This document shows positions 42,727 through 50,172 of a stretch of 64,000 nucleotides of DNA, one piece after another. The notes under the pieces are model-generated. The model had not been told where the DNA came from, ran no database searches, and saw only the letters and a list, made by a program, of their open reading frames with translations. Both the position numbers and the translations under genes were made by a program. The stretch spans positions 23,761 to 87,760 of the IMG/VR virus record IMGVR_UViG_3300036832_001118; one strand, 5' to 3'. Every line of letters begins with the position of its first letter. Positions within the stretch are counted from its first letter, which is position 1. The DNA comes from a virus.

Positions 42727-43847
42727 CACGCTACCGCTTCCCACTTGTCCATGGCGGTGTCGTTGAGGCTGCGCTTATTCGCCTCCTGCACGTAGTAGAG
42801 CGCCATTTTGGGGGTGCGATGGCCGAGCACCGCCATGATCTCCGGGACCGTCGCCCCGGCCTCGGCCAGGGCAATGCCAGCGTTCTTGCGCAAGCCGTGC
42901 AGGGTGTAGCCCTTGGCGCCGATCTCGCGCAGCCGGTCCTTGACCCGATGCGACAGCGAATCGGCCGTATAGGCGCGCTTCCAGGACGAGGTGAGAATGA
43001 ACTTGTCGTGCTGCGGCCATGCTTGCAGAAAGGCCAGCAGCGTCTTGTGCACGCGCAGCGACAGTGGCTCGTTGGTCTTCTCCTGCACGACCCGGATACG
43101 TACGCCGGGCGCCAGCGGGCCGGAGAGGTCCGACCATTGCATCGCGATGACGTCGCCGCGCCGCTGCCCGGTATAGAGCAACAGGTGGAAGGCGCATTGC
43201 ATCGACGGGTTGGCGCCGGTGAGAAACGCCTTGATGACGTGCTCGGGCCACGGCTTATGCGCCTGCTTGACCTTGTAGTAAGTCTTGGCCTCGCGCGTCG
43301 GGTTGACCTTGCCGGTAGCTTGGAACTCCGGAAACCCCTTGGCGAACTCCCACAGATTGGAAATCAGCCGCAGGTGCTGGTCGGCGGTCGAGGCGCCATG
43401 CTCGCGATAGATGCCGGCCGTGTAGTGGTCGAGGTTGGTGACATCGACATCGTGCAACTGTGCGGCACCGATACGATCGCGGATCATGTTGAGATGCTTG
43501 CCGTAGTTATAGCGGGTCATCTTGGCGAATGCGCGGAACTCGCGCGCATGTTCGTAGTGCAGGATGAGCCAGCCGATTGAGCCCGGCAGATACGCGACCC
43601 GCACTGGTTGCGTCGGCGGCGCCAACAGTACCGCAGCGAATTGGCCCGCCATCTCTTTCGGCACCGGCACATCTGCGGCGCGGCATTTGCGCATATATTC
43701 GACGTTGAAGGTCGGATCATCTGGCGCCGGGAGCGCACCACCATAATAGGTTTTGGTGCGAAAGTAGTAGCGGCCCTTTTTGATGTTGAGGTGGGGCAGC
43801 TTCGTGTGTTGCTGCTCAGTCCTCGGTTTCGTTATCACGGTGCGCAT
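42726..43847 (-). CDS. int: Tyrosine recombinase integrase, 373 aa
   Basis: An arm-binding-like N-terminus (to ~45) and a core-binding domain (YEHAREFRAFAKMTRYNYGK) precede a catalytic domain with Arg in LLLYTGQRRGDVIAMQW, HGLRKNAG, GHRTPKMALYYV (nucleophile Tyr351 or 352) and a conserved Lys region. It performs phage integration and excision. The upstream frame encodes an excisionase-like protein that overlaps it; the candidate attP lies ~520 bases downstream. Confidence 0.92.
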   Translation of the reverse strand: MRTVITKPRTEQQHTKLPHLNIKKGRYYFRTKTYYGGALPAPDDPTFNVEYMRKCRAADVPVPKEMAGQFAAVLLAPPTQPVRVAYLPGSIGWLILHYEHAREFRAFAKMTRYNYGKHLNMIRDRIGAAQLHDVDVTNLDHYTAGIYREHGASTADQHLRLISNLWEFAKGFPEFQATGKVNPTREAKTYYKVKQAHKPWPEHVIKAFLTGANPSMQCAFHLLLYTGQRRGDVIAMQWSDLSGPLAPGVRIRVVQEKTNEPLSLRVHKTLLAFLQAWPQHDKFILTSSWKRAYTADSLSHRVKDRLREIGAKGYTLHGLRKNAGIALAEAGATVPEIMAVLGHRTPKMALYYVQEANKRSLNDTAMDKWEAVA

Positions 43848-44112
43848 GACGTCTAAATCCTAAAACCTTATCCATTGTATTGGCGCGTCCTTCGCGCGGC
43901 TGCAAATCATCCCAAGCCGCCTCAAGCTCCAGTCGATCCCAGCGCGGAGCCCCACGCAGGCGCCGCGGCTTGGGCATCAGCCCGGTCTCAACCAAGTCGA
44001 GGAACAGCGACTTGGAAATGTCGAGGTAGGCCGCCGCCCGGTCCGCCCGCAACGCCCGCGGCGGATAGGCCAGATGATCTTGCAGCTTCGGCGTACTCAC
44101 CGTCCGCTCCAT
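43816..44112 (-). CDS. Excisionase/AlpA-like HTH protein, 98 aa
   Basis: A MerR/AlpA-type helix-turn-helix (LRADRAAAYLDISKSLFLDL, then VETGLMPKPRRLRGAPRWDR) as in excisionases that direct tyrosine integrases. Starts at 44112 or 44124 are possible; 44124 lies in the operator palindrome. The 3' end overlaps int by 32 bases. It probably controls the direction of recombination. Confidence 0.7.
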   Translation of the reverse strand: MERTVSTPKLQDHLAYPPRALRADRAAAYLDISKSLFLDLVETGLMPKPRRLRGAPRWDRLELEAAWDDLQPREGRANTMDKVLGFRRHAHRDNETED

Positions 44113-44123
44113 AACATATAGCA

Positions 44124-44141
44124 TGTCAAGCTAGCTTGACA
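44124..44141. promoter_or_regulatory. Perfect 18-base palindrome upstream of xis/int
   Basis: TGTCAAGCTAGCTTGACA. On the minus strand TTGTCA and TATATG lie 16 bases apart, so the palindrome may cover a leftward promoter for xis/int. The half-sites match the dyads at 35436 and 49627. Proposed repressor site. Confidence 0.6.
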
Positions 44142-44147
44142 AGGTCG

Positions 44148-44531
44148 CTAAGTCCCTGTTTTGACCTGTTTTAGTCGCTGCAGTCGCTTAACCGAGCGGG
44201 CTCGCGTCGTTTTAAGCTGCCGCTTCAGCATTGCGACCCATTCTTTAAGCTCATTGACGTATCGGCTGTTATAGTCGCCCCAAATAAACGTAGAAACGCG
44301 ATAAGCTGGGTTGTCATCACGACTCCTAGTGTCGTCGACGAACTGCCCACAATAATGATTGGTCAGCACATCGACATGGACTGGGTTTAATGCACATTGG
44401 CCCTTTTGATGATGCTTGGTCGTTTTGATAAGCGTGCGAACATCATATCGATTGTACTCCTCACCGCGGTACGAAGGCGTCCAATCCGCTGGAGGGATTG
44501 GCTTGAAATGCTTGCACATCAAACAGCTCAT
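44148..44531 (-). CDS. Hypothetical Cys-containing protein, 127 aa
   Basis: The start at 44531 is preferred; the longer frame overlaps the upstream zinc-finger gene. The N-terminus MSCLMCKHFKPIPP with later Cys residues (GQCALNP; NHYCGQF) suggests a metal-binding site like small phage Cys-His proteins. The C-terminus is basic and helical. Unknown role. Confidence 0.5.
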   Translation of the reverse strand: MSCLMCKHFKPIPPADWTPSYRGEEYNRYDVRTLIKTTKHHQKGQCALNPVHVDVLTNHYCGQFVDDTRSRDDNPAYRVSTFIWGDYNSRYVNELKEWVAMLKRQLKTTRARSVKRLQRLKQVKTGT

Positions 44532-44548
44532 TTCGGTGCGTCCCGCCG

Positions 44549-44791
44549 CTAAGTCTTTGGCCGCTTCTTGCAATGCTTGAGGTGCCGCGTCAGGCCGCCG
44601 TGGCCAAAGTACTCGCCGCCACAATACTGGCATTTGAGCTTCGGATTGCTCGGTCCTCTCAACACCCGGATGGACAGTGCGATGTCGTCCAGTTCGGTCG
44701 GCCGGTTGTTACGAAGGAATATGTTCAAATCCGCCTGTGCCTCGTTGCGTTTGCGCAGCAGCTCCAACAACTGATCACTGAAGTCGCTCAT
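44549..44791 (-). CDS. C2H2-like zinc-finger protein, 80 aa
   Basis: ATG 44791 overlaps the stop of the tiny membrane ORF (ATGA). A helical N-terminus (LLELLRKRNEAQADLNIFLR) is followed by a C2H2-type finger CQYCGGEYFGHGGLTRHLKH with a final Cys. It probably binds nucleic acid. Confidence 0.6.
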   Translation of the reverse strand: MSDFSDQLLELLRKRNEAQADLNIFLRNNRPTELDDIALSIRVLRGPSNPKLKCQYCGGEYFGHGGLTRHLKHCKKRPKT

Positions 44792-44859
44792 GTCATGAAC
44801 CACAACACAGCAAACATGACGACCATGGCCAGCGTTAGAATTTCGATCTCACGCATCAT
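44788..44859 (-). CDS. Tiny membrane protein, 23 aa
   Basis: ATG 44859 overlaps the preceding stop and its own TGA overlaps the next ATG. It is nearly all one membrane span (ILTLAMVVMFAVLWFMT). The double overlap makes translation likely; function unknown. Confidence 0.4.
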   Translation of the reverse strand: MMREIEILTLAMVVMFAVLWFMT

Positions 44860-45110
44860 TGGGTCTCACTATTGTTTTCAAACTCCCATAAGCGCTGTTC
44901 CAACATGTTGAAAGCGTGCCTTGAACTATTGCTGCCCTCTTTCAGCAACAAATATTGGACTGCTCCAACCAATACCCTTATTAGATCGGGGGCGTCGATG
45001 CGCGCATCCACCTTATCCAAACTGTGCATGGCTTCTTCGAGTTCGGTTTCTGTAATTTTCTTACCTAATCGAGTTTCTACTCGGTCTTTCAGGCTATCCA
45101 TTTTGGCCAT
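44856..45110 (-). CDS. Hypothetical helical protein, 84 aa
   Basis: Start 45110 follows GGAGCAGGG. It is helical and charged (RVETRLGKKITETELEEAMH; LIRVLVGAVQYLLLKEG). It lies 8 bases after the annealing-protein gene in the same leftward operon and may assist recombination; no family was recognised. Confidence 0.5.
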   Translation of the reverse strand: MAKMDSLKDRVETRLGKKITETELEEAMHSLDKVDARIDAPDLIRVLVGAVQYLLLKEGSNSSRHAFNMLEQRLWEFENNSETQ

Positions 45111-45118
45111 CCCTGCTC

Positions 45119-46084
45119 CTATCCGACGCTATCCCAACCTGTGCGCCACTGTTCCAGATCAGCCGTGCGATCTTCACCGCGCAATTCGCCAGGCGGTCGA
45201 TCGCGCGGGACCCCCTGTTTATGTGCGGCGACTCCGATTGCTTTGTAGTCGAGCTTCAACTCTCCCCCCGGTTCATCCTTGAGCGGGTTCGTCACCACCT
45301 CGTGCGTGGAGCCGGTTCTGCGCGCATCGAACATTTCCTCGACCGTGGACTCCTGGTTTTTCAATGCCGAGTGCATTCCCTGTAAAATCGGCATGTGGTC
45401 GATCGTCAGATCCTCGATGCCCTTGACTGCCAAGGCGCCGTAAAGTTGTTCTGGTTTCACGCCGAATTGGGCAAATGCCTTGACGGCGCGTTCGCGACGC
45501 TCGGCCAAAGTTTTGACGTCACCCATGACGATTTGCTGGCAGGCCTTGTAGGCTTTGGCCCAAACGCCTTTAGGAATACCGGTAAAGATCGCATTGCGGA
45601 GTGCAATAGCTTGGGCCGCGTTCAGAGTTATGGCGATCATATCGTCGGAGTACATGCGGCCGCGCTTATCGGCGATGCTGCGACTCGACTCTTTGCTGAT
45701 GGTCGAATTCTTTTGCAGATCGATAAAGACCCCCTCGGCAATGACGAGTTTGTTCTCACGATCGATGCGGACAAAGCGCGCTATGCAGCGGTTGTTGCCC
45801 CACTGCGAGGCGACGATCTCGGCGAGGCGGATGGACGGACCCTTGATCGGCTTGCCTGCTCGCGGCAGCGCGTAGGCGGCTTCGGCCGCAGTCTCCTCAT
45901 CGAGCGTGGCCAGGGTCATGATATCGGCGATGGCGCTGTGCATATCGCGCGGGTATGCCTTTGCCGTGGCGATGGCGCTGTCGAGCTCGGCGCGGGCGAT
46001 GACCGATAGCGTTCCGCCTTCGTCCTGCGGCACAGGCAGCTTGCTATCGATGATTTCGCCGTCGTCGGTGACTGTTTCTGCCAT
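45119..46084 (-). CDS. Putative single-strand annealing/recombination protein, 321 aa
   Basis: The core (AAYALPRAGKPIKGPSIRLA, then EIVASQWGNNRCIARFVRID, GRMYSDDMIAITLNAAQAIA and LRNAIFTGIP) matches a phage protein family found next to exonucleases and presumed to anneal DNA. It follows a RecE-like exonuclease gene by 13 bases. Together they would form a Red-like recombination pair. The family assignment is from memory of pattern and context, so it remains moderate. Confidence 0.55.
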   Translation of the reverse strand: MAETVTDDGEIIDSKLPVPQDEGGTLSVIARAELDSAIATAKAYPRDMHSAIADIMTLATLDEETAAEAAYALPRAGKPIKGPSIRLAEIVASQWGNNRCIARFVRIDRENKLVIAEGVFIDLQKNSTISKESSRSIADKRGRMYSDDMIAITLNAAQAIALRNAIFTGIPKGVWAKAYKACQQIVMGDVKTLAERRERAVKAFAQFGVKPEQLYGALAVKGIEDLTIDHMPILQGMHSALKNQESTVEEMFDARRTGSTHEVVTNPLKDEPGGELKLDYKAIGVAAHKQGVPRDRPPGELRGEDRTADLEQWRTGWDSVG

Positions 46085-46097
46085 GGACCTACTCCCG

Positions 46098-46997
46098 TTA
46101 TTTGTACCAATTTGGCATGTCGGCGAGTTGCAACTCCGATACTGGGTCTTGCAGCAGCCACATTTCGCCGGGCTTGAATTGTTGCTGATAGTGACGATAG
46201 ATTGCGAAGGCTTGCTGTCGATCGCGGGCGGCGATCTCTAGGATCGCGCTGCCGGGCGATAACGAGCATGACCAGCTGATGGGGGCGCCCTCGGCCTGGA
46301 AAAAGATCCACTGAAAGGCGAAGCGCTCGGCGGCGACGACGCGCTGCAGCCAAGCCGGATCGTGGTCGCCGTAGACCTTCTTGTCGCTGACAAGCTCAGG
46401 GATCTGGGTGCGGCCTTGCAAATAATGCTCGGCCTGTAAATCGTATCGATAGTCGACAATTGCGCGCCTGCAGGCTTCGTCAAATGATCGGCCAGTCCAG
46501 TTGCGGATTGATTTGAGGTCGCCGATGCCGCGCGGCTTTAAATAATCAAAGCGCGCCTTGCATCGGATGCCGGAGGCGTCCCAGAAAACCGAGACTTCCG
46601 GCACCCCGCCCTCGAACGCCGAGGCAAGGTCCGGGTTCTGCGCGATCAGCTTGGCGCTGATTTCAATGCGGTCGAAGTCCTCCCCGTCCAGTACATTCTC
46701 GCCATTGGGACACAACTCGGCCTTGGCCTTGGCGGTGAGCGTGACGAGATCGTCGGGGCGACGGACGTACAGCGAACGAAACGCTTGACTGCCTTCCAGC
46801 ACATACTTGTGCAATGCGCGGCCGAACCGCTGCTGCGGAGTTGGTTGCGACGGGCTGTAGTCGGGATTAAGCGGGCTGTCCCACCAATAATCCGGGCCGG
46901 ATTGCAGCAGCCGTTTGATGTCGGTCGAGCCGAGCGCGGAATCGGCATGATAGTCGGCTTCGTTCAGATCAAAGTAGATGCCCTGACGCTCAGCCAT
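46098..46997 (-). CDS. PD-(D/E)XK exonuclease, RecE/DUF3799-like, 299 aa
   Basis: Typical features of this nuclease family: N-terminal YFDLNEADYHADSALGSTDI, QRFGRALHKYVLEG, then KARFDYLKPRGIGDLKSIRN containing the D...DxK active site, and YDLQAEHYLQG. It would resect double-stranded DNA 5'-3' to feed the partner annealing protein. A strong hairpin and TGTCAAGGAG repeats lie in the 143 bases upstream. Confidence 0.75.
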   Translation of the reverse strand: MAERQGIYFDLNEADYHADSALGSTDIKRLLQSGPDYWWDSPLNPDYSPSQPTPQQRFGRALHKYVLEGSQAFRSLYVRRPDDLVTLTAKAKAELCPNGENVLDGEDFDRIEISAKLIAQNPDLASAFEGGVPEVSVFWDASGIRCKARFDYLKPRGIGDLKSIRNWTGRSFDEACRRAIVDYRYDLQAEHYLQGRTQIPELVSDKKVYGDHDPAWLQRVVAAERFAFQWIFFQAEGAPISWSCSLSPGSAILEIAARDRQQAFAIYRHYQQQFKPGEMWLLQDPVSELQLADMPNWYK

Positions 46998-47077
46998 GGG
47001 GCCACCCTGCTCAGAAGAGAAGGGACCGGCCCCCGCCGGTTTGTCAGCAAAAGCTCTAGGTTGCTATTGAGCGAGGG

Positions 47078-47113
47078 CCGGGCACGAGCATCAGTCGCGA
47101 TGCCCGTGCCCGG
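47078..47113. other. Strong hairpin in the intergenic leader of the exonuclease gene
   Basis: CCGGGCACG-AGCATC pairs with GATGC-CGTGCCCGG around a 6-base loop, with one or two bulges. A short TTTACTT follows on the plus strand only. It may be an RNA leader structure or a weak terminator. Confidence 0.5.
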
Positions 47114-47127
47114 TTTACTTCACACCA

Positions 47128-47148
47128 TGTCAAGGAGATGTCAAGGAG
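47128..47148. promoter_or_regulatory. Tandem TGTCAAGGAG repeats, 11-base period
   Basis: Two TGTCAAGGAG copies, the second overlapping the stop of the upstream gene. The half-sites match the CI-type dyads but are in direct orientation. On the minus strand each provides TTGACA, a possible -35 for the recombination genes. Confidence 0.4.
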
Positions 47149-47374
47149 CTTTTCGAGCGCGCAAAATTTGCTTGCCGCAGGTCTCGGCATTCGTCAGGTA
47201 TTCGTTAAGACCGGCGCCGCCGCCGAATTGCGCGGCGATCTGTGCGCCCAGGCACCCAAGGATCATCGCTTCCCGCATTTGCTCGGCGGAGGCGAGGCTC
47301 CCCCTGCGCCGAACGCGCTCAGTGCGCAACTGAACCACGGTATCTTTCTGCAGGGCGGCAGCCGGATCGGCCAT
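47141..47374 (-). CDS. Hypothetical protein, 77 aa
   Basis: ATG 47374 follows GGGAGAGTACCC. It is helical and basic in the middle (LRTERVRRRGSLASAEQMRE, then AMILGCLGAQIAAQFGGG). First gene of the leftward operon below the promoter at 47.46-47.49 kb; no family was recognised. Confidence 0.5.
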   Translation of the reverse strand: MADPAAALQKDTVVQLRTERVRRRGSLASAEQMREAMILGCLGAQIAAQFGGGAGLNEYLTNAETCGKQILRARKAP

Positions 47375-47456
47375 TGGGTACTCTCCCTGACACGTTCTTA
47401 TATCTTTTGGTAAGGTACGGCGCTGTCATACTCAAGGGGGACTCGGCCATATTTAC

Positions 47457-47492
47457 GTTATAATGATGTAACGATTTTGCCCAAAATGGGCA
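47457..47492 (-). promoter_or_regulatory. Leftward promoter overlapped by a GCCCAAAATGGGC operator
   Basis: On the minus strand TTGGGC (47484-47479), a 16-base spacer and TATAAC (47462-47457) form a good sigma70-like promoter. The operator-like TTTGCCCAAAATGGGCAAA covers the -35. Same motif as at 35358/35381. Confidence 0.6.
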
Positions 47493-47495
47493 AAC

Positions 47496-47936
47496 TTAAT
47501 GGTGCAAGGCGGATAATGTCTTGCTGGCCTTATGGATATTGGCCTCGATGGTGGCGAAATCTGCCGCCGCTGGTGCCGCTTTTGCAACCTTGTCGCTGAG
47601 CCAAAATCCGCTCCCCTCGCGCGCTAGATAGCCGACCTTCTTCATCTTTTCCATGCGTCGCTGCGCGGTCTGCCGCGCAATGCCGAGCTGCACCTCAATG
47701 TCCCGCGCCGTGGTCAGCTTGTTCTGATTATGATTGGCGATAACGATGGCCGAAATGGCCACCATATCACGCGCGATCCGGTTCTTAATACCCAACGCGC
47801 GCCAAGGCTTGCGGAAAAGTGTATCCAGCGTCTGGTAAAGAGCCGCCACTTCGCCGCGCCATGCGCTATTGACGATCTCTCGCACGGCTGTCGCTCCGAC
47901 GCCGATATGTCTTTCGATATCATGCGCGCGTGTCAC
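47496..47936 (-). CDS. Winged-helix DNA-binding protein A, 146 aa
   Basis: GTG start at 47936. Helical N-terminus, then a winged HTH (TTARDIEVQLGIARQTAQRR, then MEKMKKVGYLAREGSGFWLS). It is clearly paralogous to the next upstream gene (IAxHxxxxxTAxxIxxxxGxARxTxQRxxxxxxxVGxxxRxGSxxWLS). Its start region carries a 16-base tandem repeat. Candidate regulator of the adjacent promoter. Confidence 0.65.
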   Translation of the reverse strand: MTRAHDIERHIGVGATAVREIVNSAWRGEVAALYQTLDTLFRKPWRALGIKNRIARDMVAISAIVIANHNQNKLTTARDIEVQLGIARQTAQRRMEKMKKVGYLAREGSGFWLSDKVAKAAPAAADFATIEANIHKASKTLSALHH

Positions 47937-48012
47937 AAAAGCTTCAAGACAGATGATGACGATGGCCGCTCAAAAAAGCGCCACATTTTTTTTGCCGCCG
48001 GCATATTTGCCA

Positions 48013-48044
48013 GTTTTCGGCAACCGTTGTTTTAGGCAACCGTT
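48013..48044. repeat. Tandem 16-base repeat upstream of winged-helix gene A
   Basis: GTTTTCGGCAACCGTT is followed directly by GTTTTAGGCAACCGTT. It lies between the two winged-helix genes, about 80 bases before the leftward start of A. Operator-like. Confidence 0.55.
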
Positions 48045-48463
48045 TATTTTTTCCGCTTCGATTGCAATTCCTTAGCCGCATCGATGACGAGCTTGGTGGC
48101 CTTGTCATAGGCGCTGCGCGGCATCACCGGCATTTTCGCCGTGCGCCGAGAGAGCCAATAGTGTGATCCCGCGCGCTCCACCCAGCCGACGCGGACTAAA
48201 TCGTCGAGGATACGCTGCACCGTCATGCGCGCAAGACCGCTGTGCTTGCCAATCTCATGTGCGGTAGCCGTCTCGCCCTTGAGGTGGCAGGCGATGACAC
48301 GCTGAAAGACGTGACGCATTTCCAAGACATAACGCGCCTCGAATTGGCCAAGCGTCGTGCGAAACAGCTCATCCAATCCCAGCATAAGGGTTGTGAACAC
48401 GCGCCGCTGCTTGGCGCGCCTCAGACGCGGCAGACGGTCTGCACGCTTGGTTCTTTTTGTCAC
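48044..48463 (-). CDS. Winged-helix DNA-binding protein B, 139 aa
   Basis: GTG start at 48463. Basic N-terminus (RADRLPRLRRAKQRRVF), then ARYVLEMRHVFQRVIACHLK and a winged HTH (ATAHEIGKHSGLARMTVQRI, then LVRVGWVERAGSHYWLS). Paralogue of the 146-residue gene. Both lie downstream of the repressor and may be lytic/lysogenic control factors. Confidence 0.65.
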   Translation of the reverse strand: MTKRTKRADRLPRLRRAKQRRVFTTLMLGLDELFRTTLGQFEARYVLEMRHVFQRVIACHLKGETATAHEIGKHSGLARMTVQRILDDLVRVGWVERAGSHYWLSRRTAKMPVMPRSAYDKATKLVIDAAKELQSKRKK

Positions 48464-48552
48464 GGTAACCCCAAAAAAAAGAAAGTCCGCAATCCTATAC
48501 GCAACGCAACGTGACGTAATATATCTGCAAGTATCTGATTCGCTTCACTTCC

Positions 48553-49221
48553 TCAAAGGGAAAAGTTGGTGCGACGGCGGATGGAATACACCACAGGTCC
48601 GATAATGTGGATGGCTCTGGCGGAAATATTTTGATCCTCGCCTTGACGACAATTCACCAACAAGGATCCGTCCTCGCCCCGGCGTAACTTCGCGAGCATG
48701 TACTTTTTTTCGAAGATTGCGCCGTAATAGCCGTCTGTGCTGAAGCGGTTGGCGGCGCGATCGAGAATGACAATATCTCCACGCCTGAATTCTGGTGGGA
48801 GTGCTTCGCCAACGCGGACTGCAATCAGCTTATCAGGCTCCGCGCCGAGACGTTGGACATCGGAGGCTGGCACCGCCCATTCACGCCGTGTTCGATAATA
48901 TCGCCATTCGATTTCATCATCGGGGTCGCCCCGACGCAGCCGCACATTGAGGTTCGCGTGATCCTCGAGATCCATCTCTGGCACCCAGAGCGGGACCTCT
49001 GCCCAGAGCGGCGCAGGCCCGGCGGCGAAGCGCAACCATCCTGGTGTCGTCGCCAGAAGTTGCGCGATCTGCTCGATCTTTGCTGGAGGTATGTCGATCT
49101 GACCCAACTCCATTTGGCTGAGCGCTTGCCGGCTGATGCCGAGATGCTTGGAGAGGGCGTAGGCCGAGAGACGTGCGATCTCACGCGCCTGTCGCAATCG
49201 CATTCCTGGAGTGGCTTTCAT
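48553..49221 (-). CDS. CI-like repressor with S24-like C-domain lacking the catalytic Ser, 222 aa
   Basis: The start at 49221 (MKATPGMRLRQAREIARLSA) is favoured; ATG 49254 lies inside the operator. N-terminal XRE helix-turn-helix (LSAYALSKHLGISRQALSQM). The C-terminal part has the S24/LexA-like frame GDIVILDRAANRF and YMLAKLRRGEDGSLLV, but the nucleophile position reads VGEALPPEF in place of a Gly-Ser-Met type box. RecA-stimulated self-cleavage is therefore unlikely. It probably represses the divergent cro-like gene and the other CTTGACA dyads. Confidence 0.75.
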   Translation of the reverse strand: MKATPGMRLRQAREIARLSAYALSKHLGISRQALSQMELGQIDIPPAKIEQIAQLLATTPGWLRFAAGPAPLWAEVPLWVPEMDLEDHANLNVRLRRGDPDDEIEWRYYRTRREWAVPASDVQRLGAEPDKLIAVRVGEALPPEFRRGDIVILDRAANRFSTDGYYGAIFEKKYMLAKLRRGEDGSLLVNCRQGEDQNISARAIHIIGPVVYSIRRRTNFSL

Positions 49222-49246
49222 GTGTTGGCTGGCCCCGCTAAGGTTA

Positions 49247-49276
49247 CTTGACATAGCGTCAAGGGAGCCGCATCTT
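49247..49276 (+). promoter_or_regulatory. Operator dyad and rightward promoter between CI- and Cro-like genes
   Basis: CTTGACATAGCGTCAAG (49247-49263) is an inverted repeat. Its TTGACA (49248-49253) serves as a -35 with CATCTT 17 bases on. It covers the longer possible start of the repressor. Repression and autoregulation are likely. Confidence 0.6.
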
Positions 49277-49307
49277 TCGTCGCCAAATTGGAAGGGGGCT
49301 ATTTGCC

Positions 49308-49622
49308 GTGCCAGGCCAGCCCGACTGGGACAAGCTAAATCGCGAGGCGGTGCTGGAGGTGCGCCGCCTGTCGGCTTTGAAGTTAGCGAAGCCGGGCCAG
49401 GGGCCTGACCAGGGTCTCGCAACCTTGGCCAGGCGGTTGAACATCAGCCGACAGGCAATCGCGCTTTGGGAGGCTCGTGTTCCAGAAGCCCATGTGCCCG
49501 CGATCAAGCGCATCCTCGGCATTCCCCAGTACAAATTGCGCGGCGACAAGTGGAAGCCGTCGCGTAAGGCCAATGGCAACGCGCCCAAAATGGCCAAGCC
49601 CAGGTTAAAGCAAATTCCTTAA
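49308..49622 (+). CDS. Cro-like HTH protein, 104 aa
   Basis: GTG 49308 follows GGAAGGGGG at a long spacing. The HTH (GLATLARRLNISRQAIALWE) is followed by VPEAHVPAIKRILGIPQYKL, a YdaS/Cro arrangement. Divergent from the CI-like gene with an operator between, as in a lambda-type switch. The C-terminus is basic. Confidence 0.7.
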   Translation: MPGQPDWDKLNREAVLEVRRLSALKLAKPGQGPDQGLATLARRLNISRQAIALWEARVPEAHVPAIKRILGIPQYKLRGDKWKPSRKANGNAPKMAKPRLKQIP

Positions 49623-49626
49623 CACC

Positions 49627-49647
49627 ATGTCAAGGCCAACTTGACAT
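49627..49647. promoter_or_regulatory. CTTGACA-type dyad operator
   Basis: ATGTCAAG-N5-CTTGACAT, extended by ACC/GGGT flanks, five bases after the Cro-like stop. The inner TTGACA may start the next rightward transcript (49697 onwards). Confidence 0.6.
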
Positions 49648-49696
49648 GGGGTGTGAGGAAACCGTGATCCGGTCGTGATTTAGGGGAGGTTTCCCG

Positions 49697-49879
49697 GTGA
49701 GTCCGCCGAACTTTCACAAGACCTTTCGCTTCGTCAGGCACTGCGACGCCGATGCCTATTGCAAGCTCGGCTGGTGCCCGACCCGCGCTTTGACGGGCAC
49801 CTATTACGAGCAGTTCAGCGTCCTGTTCGTCTGGATGTGTGATTGCCCGTCTCCGCAACCGAACGGAACGTCAGCATGA
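49697..49879 (+). CDS. Hypothetical Cys-rich protein, 60 aa
   Basis: GTG 49697 follows GGGGAGG. Short protein with several Cys/His (FVRHCDADAYCKLGWCPTRA; MCDCPSP), possibly metal-binding. First gene after the Cro-like operator; ATGA overlap with the next. Confidence 0.45.
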   Translation: MSPPNFHKTFRFVRHCDADAYCKLGWCPTRALTGTYYEQFSVLFVWMCDCPSPQPNGTSA

Positions 49880-50172
49880 CTATACGCGAGCAAATCAGCG
49901 ACATGATCGATCGGTTGGACGCAAACGGGCACGGCAACCTGGTCGCCGACTCCGCACCGTGCTGGATACTGCTCAACGAGGACAGCGATATCCGCGCCAT
50001 GGTGTTTTATCTCAGCGATGACACTGGCGAGGTCTGGGTCGTCGTCCCTGCAGATGCGGACCAGTCGTATCATCTGAGCCGCAAAGATGCCGCGGATCTG
50101 ATCACTGGGCAGCAGCAGAATAGTTTCAACTTTGCCCGGTTTCGACAGTCGCGCGCGAGGGCCCTGCAATGA
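49876..50172 (+). CDS. Hypothetical protein, 98 aa
   Basis: ATG 49876 overlaps the previous stop. Alpha/beta pattern (IREQISDMIDRLDANGHGNL; AMVFYLSDDTGEVWVVVP). No family was recognised. Overlaps the nuclease gene by ATGA, so it is in the same operon. Confidence 0.5.
   Translation: MTIREQISDMIDRLDANGHGNLVADSAPCWILLNEDSDIRAMVFYLSDDTGEVWVVVPADADQSYHLSRKDAADLITGQQQNSFNFARFRQSRARALQ

Noticed and set aside
42819-43580. Plus-strand ORF (253 aa) opposite the integrase
   Set aside because: The integrase catalytic motifs are on the other strand; the plus frame has no recognisable domain.
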